From Pseudomonas sp. GCEP-101 (GTDB taxonomy: Bacteria; Pseudomonadota; Gammaproteobacteria; Pseudomonadales; Pseudomonadaceae), in contig NZ_CP104011.1 of NCBI RefSeq assembly GCF_025133575.1, forward strand, positions 6,084,965 through 6,148,964: a DNA stretch of 64,000 bases. The letters are read 5' to 3'. Made by a program: the position numbers and the translations under genes. The notes beneath the pieces are model-generated. The model was given only the letters and a program-made list of their open reading frames with translations, had not been told where the DNA came from and made no database searches. Shown piece by piece: positions 16,274-24,079 of this stretch (its first letter is position 1; each line of letters opens with the position of its first letter).

Positions 16274-17734
16274 TCAGCCGGTGGTGACGCTGCGCAGTCG
16301 GCCGGCGGTCTTGTGCCGGGAGCAGCAGTTGCTGTCGCCCTCGACGAAGCGGCCGGGGGTCTCCACCCGGTCGATGGGCATGGCGCAGCGCTCGCCGTTG
16401 GACAGACGTCCTTCGCAGGCGGGTTGCTGGTAGTGGGCAAGCCAGCTGCGGTACTGGTCTTCGGCGACGAAGCACTTGGCGGCAGCGAAGGCCATGGGGT
16501 TTTCCTGGTAACGGGCGACATCCTGCAGCGACAGGGTCAGATGACCGGCGCCGGGATGGTACACCACGAAGATCACTCCCATCCCGGCCAGGCGCTCCAG
16601 CACCGAGCCGTCGGCTGCCTTGGCGGCCAGGGCATCCAGTTCCAGGCGCAACCCTTCGGCGCTCTGCTGCAGTTGCGCAGCCAGTTGGCGCAGCTGCGCG
16701 GTTTCCTCGCGCAAATGCGCGGCCTCCTGGCGCAGTTGCTGGTTTTCCTGCTGCAGTTGCTGGTCCAGCTCGTTGCGGTAGCCCAGCTCGACGTCACGGA
16801 CGGCGATCTGCTCCTTGTAGCGCGCCTCCAGGCTGGCCATGCGGGTGCGGGCTTCTTCCTCGATCTGCTGGCGCAGTTGCTCCAGCTCGTCGCGCCCGCT
16901 CTGTTCGATGTGCCGCAGCTGCGCGGTCAGTTCCTCGCGACCGCGCTGGAAGCCATTGGCCTGGCCGTCCAGCTCTCGACGCAGGCCGGCGTTGATCGTT
17001 TCCTCGCGCTTCAGGCCCTCGCGCAACGCAGCGAGTTCGGCCTGCAGGACCTTGACCTGCTCCTGCGCGCCAAGCTTCAGGCGGTTGAGCTCCTGCTCGT
17101 GCTGCTGGCTGATCTGCGACAGGCGGCTCTCGTGCTGGCCGAGCAGTTCGGCAGTCTTCTGCTGATGCTCCTCGAGCAGCGCACGGGCCAGCTTCTCGGC
17201 CTCCTCGCGGGACTCATCGGTGGGGGCGTACCACTGGTGCTCGTCGGCCATCTGCAGGCGCGCCGGTTCCACGGCGGCCGGTTCCTCTTCCACCAGCACG
17301 CCCAGGTTGTTGCGCTTGATCGCCTCACGCAGCTGCACCAGGTGATTCTGCCCGGCCTCCAGGGTCGGGTCCCACAGGTGCATCTGGTGCCAGGACACCG
17401 GGCACTGGCTGCGGCATGCCAGGCGGATCGGCCCGGCGCCCATGTCGGGGCCGCGCCCGGCGCGGTCGGCGAGGTTGCGTAGCGGCAGGTTCCAGCCGCG
17501 GTCGGCCTCGCCCTTTTCGTCGAAATCCAGGTAGAAGAACACCACCGCCTTGACCAGCAGGCGCGGGTTGATCAGCACGTAGGCGAGTTGCATCTGCTGA
17601 TCGGCGTATTCCGGCATCTGCACGACGTTGTCGAGCAGCGCCTCGAATTCGGGATAGAGCATTTCCCTGCAGACGCCACGGTCATTGAAGAAGACCACGG
17701 CTTCCACCATTTGAGGCTTCTTCTGCATGCTCAT
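16274..17734 (-). CDS. Long coiled-coil protein with C-terminal Cys cluster
   Basis: 486 residues; the ATG at 17734 has AGAGG 7 nt upstream. Residues 1-140 form a conserved globular part with several hydrophobic strands (VVFFNDRGVC, LVKAVVFFYLDFDE). Residues about 175-385 are one long Gln/Glu-rich coiled coil. Residues 386-435 form a short hydrophobic domain (GVIFVVYHPGAGHLTLSL), and the C-terminus carries Cys440, Cys450, Cys470, Cys471 and His474, a likely metal site. A similar gene precedes fadH in P. aeruginosa and is annotated there only as hypothetical. No Walker motif is seen, so an ATPase or SMC role is not supported. A scaffold or cytoskeletal role is plausible. Confidence 0.8.
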   Translation of the reverse strand: MSMQKKPQMVEAVVFFNDRGVCREMLYPEFEALLDNVVQMPEYADQQMQLAYVLINPRLLVKAVVFFYLDFDEKGEADRGWNLPLRNLADRAGRGPDMGAGPIRLACRSQCPVSWHQMHLWDPTLEAGQNHLVQLREAIKRNNLGVLVEEEPAAVEPARLQMADEHQWYAPTDESREEAEKLARALLEEHQQKTAELLGQHESRLSQISQQHEQELNRLKLGAQEQVKVLQAELAALREGLKREETINAGLRRELDGQANGFQRGREELTAQLRHIEQSGRDELEQLRQQIEEEARTRMASLEARYKEQIAVRDVELGYRNELDQQLQQENQQLRQEAAHLREETAQLRQLAAQLQQSAEGLRLELDALAAKAADGSVLERLAGMGVIFVVYHPGAGHLTLSLQDVARYQENPMAFAAAKCFVAEDQYRSWLAHYQQPACEGRLSNGERCAMPIDRVETPGRFVEGDSNCCSRHKTAGRLRSVTTG

Positions 17735-17946
17735 CGATTGACCTCTGGGCTAGTGCGGGAGGAAGTCTGAGAAAAGGGTCTGTCAGAAATGCAGCACCCA
17801 GACGGCGGGAAAATCCCGACATCCGAGCAAGTCTAGGGGAATTAATGTCGCAGGCAATGTGACTCGGTTGGCACCCGATCCGGCAGTGGTGCCGGGCGGT
17901 TAACTGGCTGGATAATTCTGTGACGCGGTTGGATTTTCGAAAGGAT

Positions 17947-17982
17947 ATCCGGGCCCGGAAGGGAACTTTTCCGGGCCCGGAT
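17947..17982 (-). terminator. Hairpin downstream of fadH
   Basis: Perfect 14-bp arms (ATCCGGGCCCGGAA at 17947-17960 with 17969-17982) and an 8-nt loop, 60 bp after the fadH stop. The T-run is weak, so it may be a terminator or a 3'-end stabiliser. Nothing else is seen in the 308 bp between fadH and the coiled-coil gene apart from that gene's promoter. Confidence 0.55.
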
Positions 17983-18042
17983 TTGTGATCCAGCCCTCAG
18001 CCGACGCAGCGCGAAGCTGGACCGGCCATGGGCCGCCTCACT

Positions 18043-20076
18043 TTACAGCTCGGCGGCGAGGCGCGAGCCCTGGTTGATGGCGCGCTTGGCGTCCAGCTCG
18101 GCCGCCACGTCGGCGCCGCCGATCAGGTGGACGCGCTGGCCGGCCGCCACCAGGCCGTCGTGCAGCTCGCGCAGCGGTTCCTGGCCGGCGCAGACGATCA
18201 CCGTATCCACCGGCAGCACCTGCGGCTCGCCGCCGGCGATGCTGATGTGCAGGCCATCGTTGTCGACCTTGAGGTACTCGACGCTGTTGAGCATCTGCAC
18301 CTGCTTGTTCTTCAGGCCGGTGCGGTGGATCCAGCCGGTGGTCTTGCCCAGGCCGTCGCCGACCTTGGACTTCTTGCGCTGCAACAGGAACACCTGGCGT
18401 GCCGCGGCGTGCGGGTGCGCCTGGATGCCGGCGATGCCGCCACGGGCCTCCAGCTTCTCGTCGATGCCCCACTCTTGCCAGAAGGCATGGCGATCCAGGC
18501 TGGTGGATTCTCCGGCATGGGTGATGTACTCGGACACGTCGAATCCGATGCCGCCGGCGCCGATCACCGCCGCGCGCTGGCCGACCGGCTTGCGTTCGAG
18601 GATGGCGTCCAGGTAGCTGATCACCTTGGCGTTGTCGATCCCGGGGATGGCCGGCGTGCGCGGCACGATGCCGGTGGCCAGGATGATCTCGTCGAAGCCG
18701 CCCTTGACCAGGTCGTCGACGCTGACGCGGGTGTTCAGACGCAGGTCGACGCCGGTGGTCTCCAGCTTGCGCTTGAAGTAGCGCAGGGTCTCGTAGAACT
18801 CTTCCTTGCCCGGTACGCGCTTGGCGACGTTGAACTGCCCGCCGATCTCGCCGGCCGCGTCGAACAGGGTGACGTCATGGCCGCGCTCGGCCGCCACGGT
18901 GGCAGCGGACAGGCCGGCGGGGCCGGCGCCGACCACGGCGATCTTCTTCACGTGGGTGGTCGGGATGTAGTTCAGCTCGGTCTCGTGGCAGGCGCGCGGG
19001 TTCACCAGGCAGCTGGTCAGCTTGCCGCCGAAGGTGTGGTCCAGGCAGGCCTGGTTGCAGCCGATGCAGGTATTGATCTCGTCGGCGCGGCCTTCGGCGG
19101 CCTTGTTGACGAAGTCCGGGTCGGCGAGGAACGGGCGGGCCATCGACACCATGTCGGCGTCGCCTTCGGCCAGTACCTGCTCGGCGACTTCCGGGGTGTT
19201 GATGCGGTTGGTGGTGATCAGCGGAATACCGATCTCGCCGCGCAGCTTGGCGGTGACCTTGGTGAAGGCCGCGCGCGGCACCTTGGTGGCGATGGTCGGG
19301 ATACGCGCCTCGTGCCAGCCGATGCCGGTGTTGATCAGCGTCGCGCCGGCCTTTTCGATGGCCTTGGCCAGCAGGACGATCTCGTCCCAGGTGCTGCCGC
19401 CTTCCACCAGGTCGAGCATCGACAGGCGATAGATGATGATGAAGTTCGGGCCCACGGCCTCGCGCACGCGGCGGACGATTTCCACCGGCAGGCGCATGCG
19501 GTTCTCGTAGCTGCCACCCCAGCGGTCGGTGCGGTGGTTGGTGTGGGCGACCAGGAACTGGTTGATGAAGTAGCCTTCGGAACCCATGATCTCGACGCCG
19601 TCGTAGCCGGCGACCTGGGCCAGGCTGGAGCAGTTGACGAAGTCGGCGATCTGCTTCTCGATGCCCTCTTCATCCAGCTCGCGCGGCTTGAACGGGTTGA
19701 TCGGCGCCTGGATGGCGCTGGGTGCGACGGACTTGGGGCTGTAGGCATAGCGGCCGGCGTGGAGGATCTGCATGCAGATCTTGCCGCCCGCCTCGTGCAC
19801 CGCCTGGGTGACGATCTTGTGCTTCTCGGCTTCCTCGGCGGTGCTCAGCTTGGCCGCGCCGGCATACACACCGCCCTCCTCGTTCGGGCCGATGCCGCCG
19901 GTGACCATCAGGCCGACGCCACCACGGGCGCGCTCGGCGAAGTACGCCGCCATGCGCTCGAAGCCCTGCGGCTTTTCCTCCAGGCCAGTGTGCATGGAGC
20001 CCATCAGGGTGCGGTTGCGCAGGGTGGTGAAGCCCAGGTCCAGCGGTGCGAGCAGGTGCGGGTAAGTGGCGGTCAT
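18043..20076 (-). CDS. fadH: 2,4-dienoyl-CoA reductase (NADPH), Fe-S flavoprotein
   Basis: 677 residues from the ATG at 20076, which has GGAGGA 4 nt upstream; an ATG 18 bp earlier lacks a site. The N-terminal old-yellow-enzyme-like barrel binds FMN and carries the catalytic Tyr169 and His255 (GIGWHEARIPT). [4Fe-4S] ligands are Cys337, Cys340, Cys344 and Cys356. The C-terminal half has FAD (VVGAGPAGLSAA) and NADPH (VIGAGGIGFDVSEY) binding folds. The enzyme reduces 2,4-dienoyl-CoA in beta-oxidation of unsaturated fatty acids with even-numbered double bonds. Monocistronic; the divergent partner is the nitrilase-family gene at 20293. Confidence 0.96.
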   Translation of the reverse strand: MTATYPHLLAPLDLGFTTLRNRTLMGSMHTGLEEKPQGFERMAAYFAERARGGVGLMVTGGIGPNEEGGVYAGAAKLSTAEEAEKHKIVTQAVHEAGGKICMQILHAGRYAYSPKSVAPSAIQAPINPFKPRELDEEGIEKQIADFVNCSSLAQVAGYDGVEIMGSEGYFINQFLVAHTNHRTDRWGGSYENRMRLPVEIVRRVREAVGPNFIIIYRLSMLDLVEGGSTWDEIVLLAKAIEKAGATLINTGIGWHEARIPTIATKVPRAAFTKVTAKLRGEIGIPLITTNRINTPEVAEQVLAEGDADMVSMARPFLADPDFVNKAAEGRADEINTCIGCNQACLDHTFGGKLTSCLVNPRACHETELNYIPTTHVKKIAVVGAGPAGLSAATVAAERGHDVTLFDAAGEIGGQFNVAKRVPGKEEFYETLRYFKRKLETTGVDLRLNTRVSVDDLVKGGFDEIILATGIVPRTPAIPGIDNAKVISYLDAILERKPVGQRAAVIGAGGIGFDVSEYITHAGESTSLDRHAFWQEWGIDEKLEARGGIAGIQAHPHAAARQVFLLQRKKSKVGDGLGKTTGWIHRTGLKNKQVQMLNSVEYLKVDNDGLHISIAGGEPQVLPVDTVIVCAGQEPLRELHDGLVAAGQRVHLIGGADVAAELDAKRAINQGSRLAAEL

Positions 20077-20292
20077 GATTCCTCCGGCATTCACGATGAT
20101 GCCGCGCCCTCAGCCTGCGCTCGCGGAACGGCGGGGCATGGGGCGCGGTCGGTATGGGGCAGACTCTAAGGAGCGCACCCTCGCCGCTCAATGATCGAAA
20201 ATGACAAGTTACTGACCCAAGATGACACCCCAGCTTGGCAACGCCCGGCCCAACCCCTACCCTGTGGTGCATTCCATGAGTACCCGTCCTTT

Positions 20293-21411
20293 ATGCGCAA
20301 GCTGATCTTCCTCGTCCTGGTGATCCTCTTCGCCGGCTATGCCGGTTGGGCGGAGCGCCGCCCGGTGGGCCACTACCTGTCCGACCTGCGCAGCCAGGTC
20401 GTGCTCAACCAGGGCCAGCCGGCCGAGCGCGGCAACCTGCTGGGCGTGCAGCCGGAGCTGTTCACCCAGGACTACCAGAGCGTCGAGCGCCTGCGCCTGA
20501 AGTTCCATGCCTACCTGGCCAAGGCCCGCGACGAGGGGCTGATCAACCCGCGCACCGTGGTGGTATTCCCCGAGCACATCGGCACCTGGCTGGTGGCCGC
20601 CGGCGAGAAGCCCGAGGTCTACCAGACCGAACACCTCACCGAGGCCATGGAATGGATGGCCGCCAGCAACCCGCTGAAACTGGCGCGCGGCTGGCTCGGC
20701 GCCAAGGGCGAGGACCGCATGGCCGACGCCCTGTTCCGCATGAAGGCGGTGGACATGGCCCACGACTACCAGACGCTGTTCGGCTCCCTGGCGAAGGAGT
20801 TCGGCGTGACCATCGTCGCCGGCTCCATCGTGCTGCCCAACCCGCGCATCGTCGAGGGGCAGATCCGCACCGGCAATGGCCGGCTCTACAACGTCACCCA
20901 GGTCTTCGGCAGCGACGGCCTGCCGCTGGGCAAGCCGCAGCGCAAGCTGTTCCCCATCGATGCGGAGCAAGGCTTCACCCGCGGCGGCGATGCCGACGAT
21001 CTGCAAGTGCTGCAGACCCCGGCCGGCCGCCTGGGCGTGCTGGTCTGCGCCGACAGCTGGTACCCGGCGAGCTACAGCGCGCTGGCATCGAACAAGCCCG
21101 ACATCATTGCGGTGCCCGCCTTCCTCACCGGCAACGGCAGCTGGAGCAAGCCGTGGAAGGGCTACAACGGCGGCGCCACGCCCGGCGACGTCAGCCTCAA
21201 GCCCGGCGCGCTCTCCGAAGGCGAAGCCTGGGAGCGCCTGGCCCTGGCTGGCCGGCTCAAGGCAAGCGGCGCCCATGCCGGTATCACCGTATTCCTGCGG
21301 GGGCACCTCTGGGACCTGGGCAGCGACGGCCGCAGCCTGGTCGTCGACGGCGACGGCCATGCCCTGGCGCCTGACGGCCCCGGCGCGCGCCTGATCAACC
21401 TCTGGCTATGA
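20293..21411 (+). CDS. Membrane-anchored carbon-nitrogen hydrolase (nitrilase family)
   Basis: 372 residues from the ATG at 20293, which begins a short basic stretch and one hydrophobic helix (LIFLVLVILFAGYAGW), probably an uncleaved anchor or signal. The nitrilase triad is present: Glu94 (VVVFPEHIG), Lys218 (PQRKLFP) and Cys252 (VCADSW). Members hydrolyse nitriles or amides, or transfer acyl groups; the membrane location recalls apolipoprotein N-acyltransferase, but the other Lnt helices are absent. The stop overlaps the start of the AraC-type gene (ATGA), so the two are co-translated. The natural substrate is unknown. Confidence 0.82.
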   Translation: MRKLIFLVLVILFAGYAGWAERRPVGHYLSDLRSQVVLNQGQPAERGNLLGVQPELFTQDYQSVERLRLKFHAYLAKARDEGLINPRTVVVFPEHIGTWLVAAGEKPEVYQTEHLTEAMEWMAASNPLKLARGWLGAKGEDRMADALFRMKAVDMAHDYQTLFGSLAKEFGVTIVAGSIVLPNPRIVEGQIRTGNGRLYNVTQVFGSDGLPLGKPQRKLFPIDAEQGFTRGGDADDLQVLQTPAGRLGVLVCADSWYPASYSALASNKPDIIAVPAFLTGNGSWSKPWKGYNGGATPGDVSLKPGALSEGEAWERLALAGRLKASGAHAGITVFLRGHLWDLGSDGRSLVVDGDGHALAPDGPGARLINLWL

Positions 21412-22445
21412 CCCGCGCGACGATGCGCCTTGGCGACCTCTCGGTGGGCTTCGTTCACAGCCTCGCCGACGCGCTGGCGGAAAGCGGCGTCGCCCCGCAG
21501 CCGCTGCTGGAACAATACGGCCTGGACGTGGCGCGCCTGGGCGAACCCGGCGCGCGCCTGTCGATCCCCCGCTACATGCGCCTGGGCCACGCGGCCATCC
21601 AGCAGAGTGGCGACCCGGCCCTGGGCCTGCGCATGGGGCGCTTGAGCCGGCCGAGCCAGAGCGGTCTGGCCGGCGTCACCGCCGCACAGGCCCCCAACCT
21701 GCGCGCCGCCGCCCGAGCGCTGATCCGCTTCGAGCCGCTGTACGCACAGAACTACCGCGGCCAGAGCAGCTTCATCGAGGATGCCGGCGGCGCCTGGCTG
21801 CGCTTCTATTCCATCAGCCCGTACAACGCCTATAACCGCTTCGTGGTGGACTCGGTCCTGGCTGGATGGGTCAGCATGCTCGGCAGCATCGGCGCGCAGC
21901 CGCTGCGCCCGGAGAAGATCGAGATCGAGTACCCGGCGCCCGCCTGGGCCTCGCGCTTCGAAGAACTGCTCGGATGCCCGGTGGAGTTCGCTGCGCAGCA
22001 CAACCAACTGCGCCTGGACCAGGCAGCGCTGGCGCGCGCCAACCCGGACCACTGCCCGAGTACCTGGCGGCAATTGCTGGATATCTGCGAAAAGGAACTG
22101 GAGCAGCTGACCCGTACGCGCAGCCTGCGCGAGCGCGTCGCCCAATTGCTGGGCCCGATGCTCAACGGCCGCGAACCGGACCTGGAGGAAGTGGCCGCGC
22201 GGCTAAAGCTGCCGACCTGGACACTGCGGCGCAAGCTGGCCGAGGAAGGTACGCAGTTCCGCAGCATCCTCAACGATACCCGCCGCGACCTGGCGATGAT
22301 CTACATCCGCGACACGGACCTGGCCTTCGGCGAGATCGCCTACCTGCTCGGCTTCGCCTCCGCGGAGGCCTTCCAGCGCGCCTTCAAGCGCTGGAGCGGG
22401 CAGACTCCCGGGGAATTCCGCCGCGCCCAGCGCCACAGCGCCTGA
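21408..22445 (+). CDS. AraC-family transcriptional regulator (OruR/AraC-type N-terminal domain)
   Basis: 345 residues. Residues 1-200 fit the Arabinose_bd/AraC N-terminal domain common in Pseudomonas regulators (GFVHSLADALAESGV, PRYMRLGHAAIQQSGDPALG). The C-terminal 100 residues hold two helix-turn-helix units ending in AYLLGFASAEAFQRAFKRW SGQTP-type sequence, diagnostic of AraC proteins. The start overlaps the nitrilase gene stop, so it probably controls a function connected with that hydrolase; no operator was identified. Confidence 0.9.
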   Translation: MTRATMRLGDLSVGFVHSLADALAESGVAPQPLLEQYGLDVARLGEPGARLSIPRYMRLGHAAIQQSGDPALGLRMGRLSRPSQSGLAGVTAAQAPNLRAAARALIRFEPLYAQNYRGQSSFIEDAGGAWLRFYSISPYNAYNRFVVDSVLAGWVSMLGSIGAQPLRPEKIEIEYPAPAWASRFEELLGCPVEFAAQHNQLRLDQAALARANPDHCPSTWRQLLDICEKELEQLTRTRSLRERVAQLLGPMLNGREPDLEEVAARLKLPTWTLRRKLAEEGTQFRSILNDTRRDLAMIYIRDTDLAFGEIAYLLGFASAEAFQRAFKRWSGQTPGEFRRAQRHSA

Positions 22446-22532
22446 TCACATCTCCGTGGCGTCGTCGGCCGGCTCCGGCAGATCCTGTTCCACGGCATGT
22501 TGTTCCAGCAGTTCTTCCTGATAGTCGTCCAT
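22446..22532 (-). CDS. Predicted 28-residue acidic protein
   Basis: ATG at 22532 with an AGGAG site 8 nt upstream, reading MDDYQEELLEQHAVEQD and continuing acidic to a TGA at 22446. The stop directly adjoins the end of the convergent AraC gene. The good ribosome site and skewed composition (about a third Asp/Glu) favour a real gene; no family is recognised. Confidence 0.5.
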   Translation of the reverse strand: MDDYQEELLEQHAVEQDLPEPADDATEM

Positions 22533-22658
22533 TGGCTTTTCTCCTGACCGTTTGATCGGGTTTTAGCAAAGACCATGGGGAAAAAGCTAGACGGCAAAGG
22601 TGAACGGGCTGTGACAGCGTCTTACAGCGCAGCAGTAGGATTTTTCGGGCGAGAACGA

Positions 22659-22690
22659 AAAAGCCCTCAGGTATCGCTACCTGAGGGCTT
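22659..22690 (-). terminator. Terminator of the Asp-Asp-Val tRNA unit
   Basis: 13-bp perfect stem (AAGCCCTCAGGTA with its complement), tetraloop, then TTTTTCG on the minus strand, 7 bp past the last tRNA-Asp. Confidence 0.88.
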
Positions 22691-22697
22691 TCGAATA

Positions 22698-22774
22698 TGG
22701 CGCAGCGGACGGGACTCGAACCCGCGACCCCCGGCGTGACAGGCCGGTATTCTAACCGACTGAACTACCGCTGC
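22698..22774 (-). tRNA. tRNA-Asp (GTC)
   Basis: 77 nt including an encoded CCA. Cloverleaf arms pair (GCAGCGG with CCGCTGC) and the anticodon loop CTGTCAC gives GTC. Second of two copies that appear identical in a three-tRNA transcript. Confidence 0.97.
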
Positions 22775-22871
22775 GTGTCGGTTGGACTTTCGTCCGGTAC
22801 AGCAACCTCCTGGCGCCTGGAGTGAATCACTCGACAAGCCGGTTCGGGTTAGGAACCAAGGAGGGGGGAAA

Positions 22872-22948
22872 TGGCGCAGCGGACGGGACTCGAACCCGCG
22901 ACCCCCGGCGTGACAGGCCGGTATTCTAACCGACTGAACTACCGCTGC
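22872..22948 (-). tRNA. tRNA-Asp (GTC), upstream copy
   Basis: Appears identical to the copy at 22698, separated by 97 bp. The 77 nt include the encoded CCA; anticodon GTC. Confidence 0.97.
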
Positions 22949-22963
22949 GCGTAACTGCGAGAG

Positions 22964-23039
22964 TGGTGGGTGATGACGGGATCGAACCGCCGACCCTCTG
23001 CTTGTAAGGCAGATGCTCTCCCGGCTGAGCTAATCACCC
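22964..23039 (-). tRNA. tRNA-Val (TAC)
   Basis: 76 nt with encoded CCA; GGGTGAT/ATCACCC acceptor stem and anticodon loop CTTACAA giving TAC. First gene of the tRNA transcript; a stable-RNA-type promoter precedes it. Confidence 0.97.
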
Positions 23040-23059
23040 TTCGTCTCGAAGTGGGGCGC

Positions 23060-23087
23060 ATTCTACAGCCGGCAGAACCTAAGTCAA
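23060..23087 (-). promoter_or_regulatory. Stable-RNA promoter for the Val-Asp-Asp tRNAs
   Basis: Minus strand: TTGACT (23082-23087), 16-bp spacer, TAGAAT (23060-23065), then a GC-rich discriminator GCGCCCC, typical of stringently controlled tRNA/rRNA promoters. AT-rich sequence lies upstream (23095-23125), as in UP elements. Confidence 0.8.
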
Positions 23088-23170
23088 TGCCCTGATTGAA
23101 ATTTTTTTCATTTTCTTCAAAAAAGGATCGGCGAACAGGTGCACTGGTAGGGAAGCACTGCGTCAACCTA

Positions 23171-23214
23171 TAGGAGCGCGCCATGCGCGCGATCGCGGGC
23201 AAGGCCCGCTCCTA
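23171..23214. repeat. Long imperfect palindrome, TAGGAGCG type, copy 2
   Basis: Runs TAGGAGCGCGCCATGCGCGC to an inverted partner ending CCCGCTCCTA around the GCGCGATCGCG core shared with the element at 3383. It is intergenic, between the tRNA promoter and the SDR terminator. Confidence 0.65.
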
Positions 23215-23263
23215 CAACTGGGCTCCGGTACTCGAACGGATCTACTGCAGAGACCAACCGGAA

Positions 23264-23292
23264 AAGAAAAAGGGCGACCCCAGGGCCGCCCT
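23264..23292 (-). terminator. Terminator of the purF-metZ-SDR series
   Basis: Stem AGGGCG/CGCCCT (with a possible extended GC pairing inside) followed by TTTTTCTTTT on the minus strand, about 20 bp beyond the SDR stop. Confidence 0.7.
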
Positions 23293-23311
23293 CCTCTTCC
23301 ACGCCCGACGG

Positions 23312-24079
23312 TCAGTCGAGGTAGATCATCTTGCGCGTCATGCCGCCATCGATCACCAGCTCCTGGCCCGTGACGAAGCCGGCGCTGTCGCCGATCAGCC
23401 AGGCCACCGCCGAGGCGATGTCCTCTACCGTGCCGACGCGGCCGACCAGGTGCTGGTCATGGTCCAGTTCGGTCAGCGGCGCGGCCTCGCGCTCGCGCAG
23501 GTCGCGGGCGTCGATCCAGCCGGGGGAAATCGCATTGACGCGAATCTCCGGGCCCAGGCTGCTGGCCAGGGCATGGGTCAAGGACAGCAGCCCACCCTTG
23601 CTTGCCGCGTAGGCTTCGGAATTCGGCTCGGACTGGTGCGCGCGGGTGGAGGCGATGTTGACGATGGCACCACTGTGCGCGCGCAGGTACGGCGCGCAGT
23701 GCTTGGCCAACAGCATCGGGCCGGTGAGGTTCACCGCCAGGGTGCGGTTCCACTCATTCAGGCCAAGCCCTTCCAACGGCGTATTGTGCGGCCGGGCGAT
23801 GGCGGCGTTGCTCACCAGCGCATCGAGGCGACCGAACTGGCCGATCAGCTCGGCCACGGCCGCGGCCACCTGCCCTTCGCTGGCCACGTCCAGTGCGATG
23901 AAGCTGGCGCGCTCGCCCAGTGCTGCCGCGACTTTCGGGCCACGCTCGCGGTCGATATCCGCCAGCACCACCTGCCAGCCCTCGGCGACCAGCCAGGCGG
24001 CGACGCCCAGGCCGATGCCATGCGCTGCACCGGTGACCAGCACCACCCGGCCGTTGCCCAGGGCTTCCATCACACTCAC
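23312..24079 (-). CDS. Short-chain dehydrogenase/reductase
   Basis: 255 residues from a GTG at 24079 that overlaps the metZ stop (GTGA); an ATG nine bases further in (24070) is an alternative. The classical SDR pattern is present: cofactor motif TGAAHGIG, SNAAIA, catalytic Ser in NIASTRA, and YAASK. The Asp in VVLADID suggests NAD(H) preference. The substrate cannot be inferred. It is the last gene of the purF-metZ unit, as in P. aeruginosa, but a role in methionine synthesis is not established. Confidence 0.9.
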   Translation of the reverse strand: MSVMEALGNGRVVLVTGAAHGIGLGVAAWLVAEGWQVVLADIDRERGPKVAAALGERASFIALDVASEGQVAAAVAELIGQFGRLDALVSNAAIARPHNTPLEGLGLNEWNRTLAVNLTGPMLLAKHCAPYLRAHSGAIVNIASTRAHQSEPNSEAYAASKGGLLSLTHALASSLGPEIRVNAISPGWIDARDLREREAAPLTELDHDQHLVGRVGTVEDIASAVAWLIGDSAGFVTGQELVIDGGMTRKMIYLD

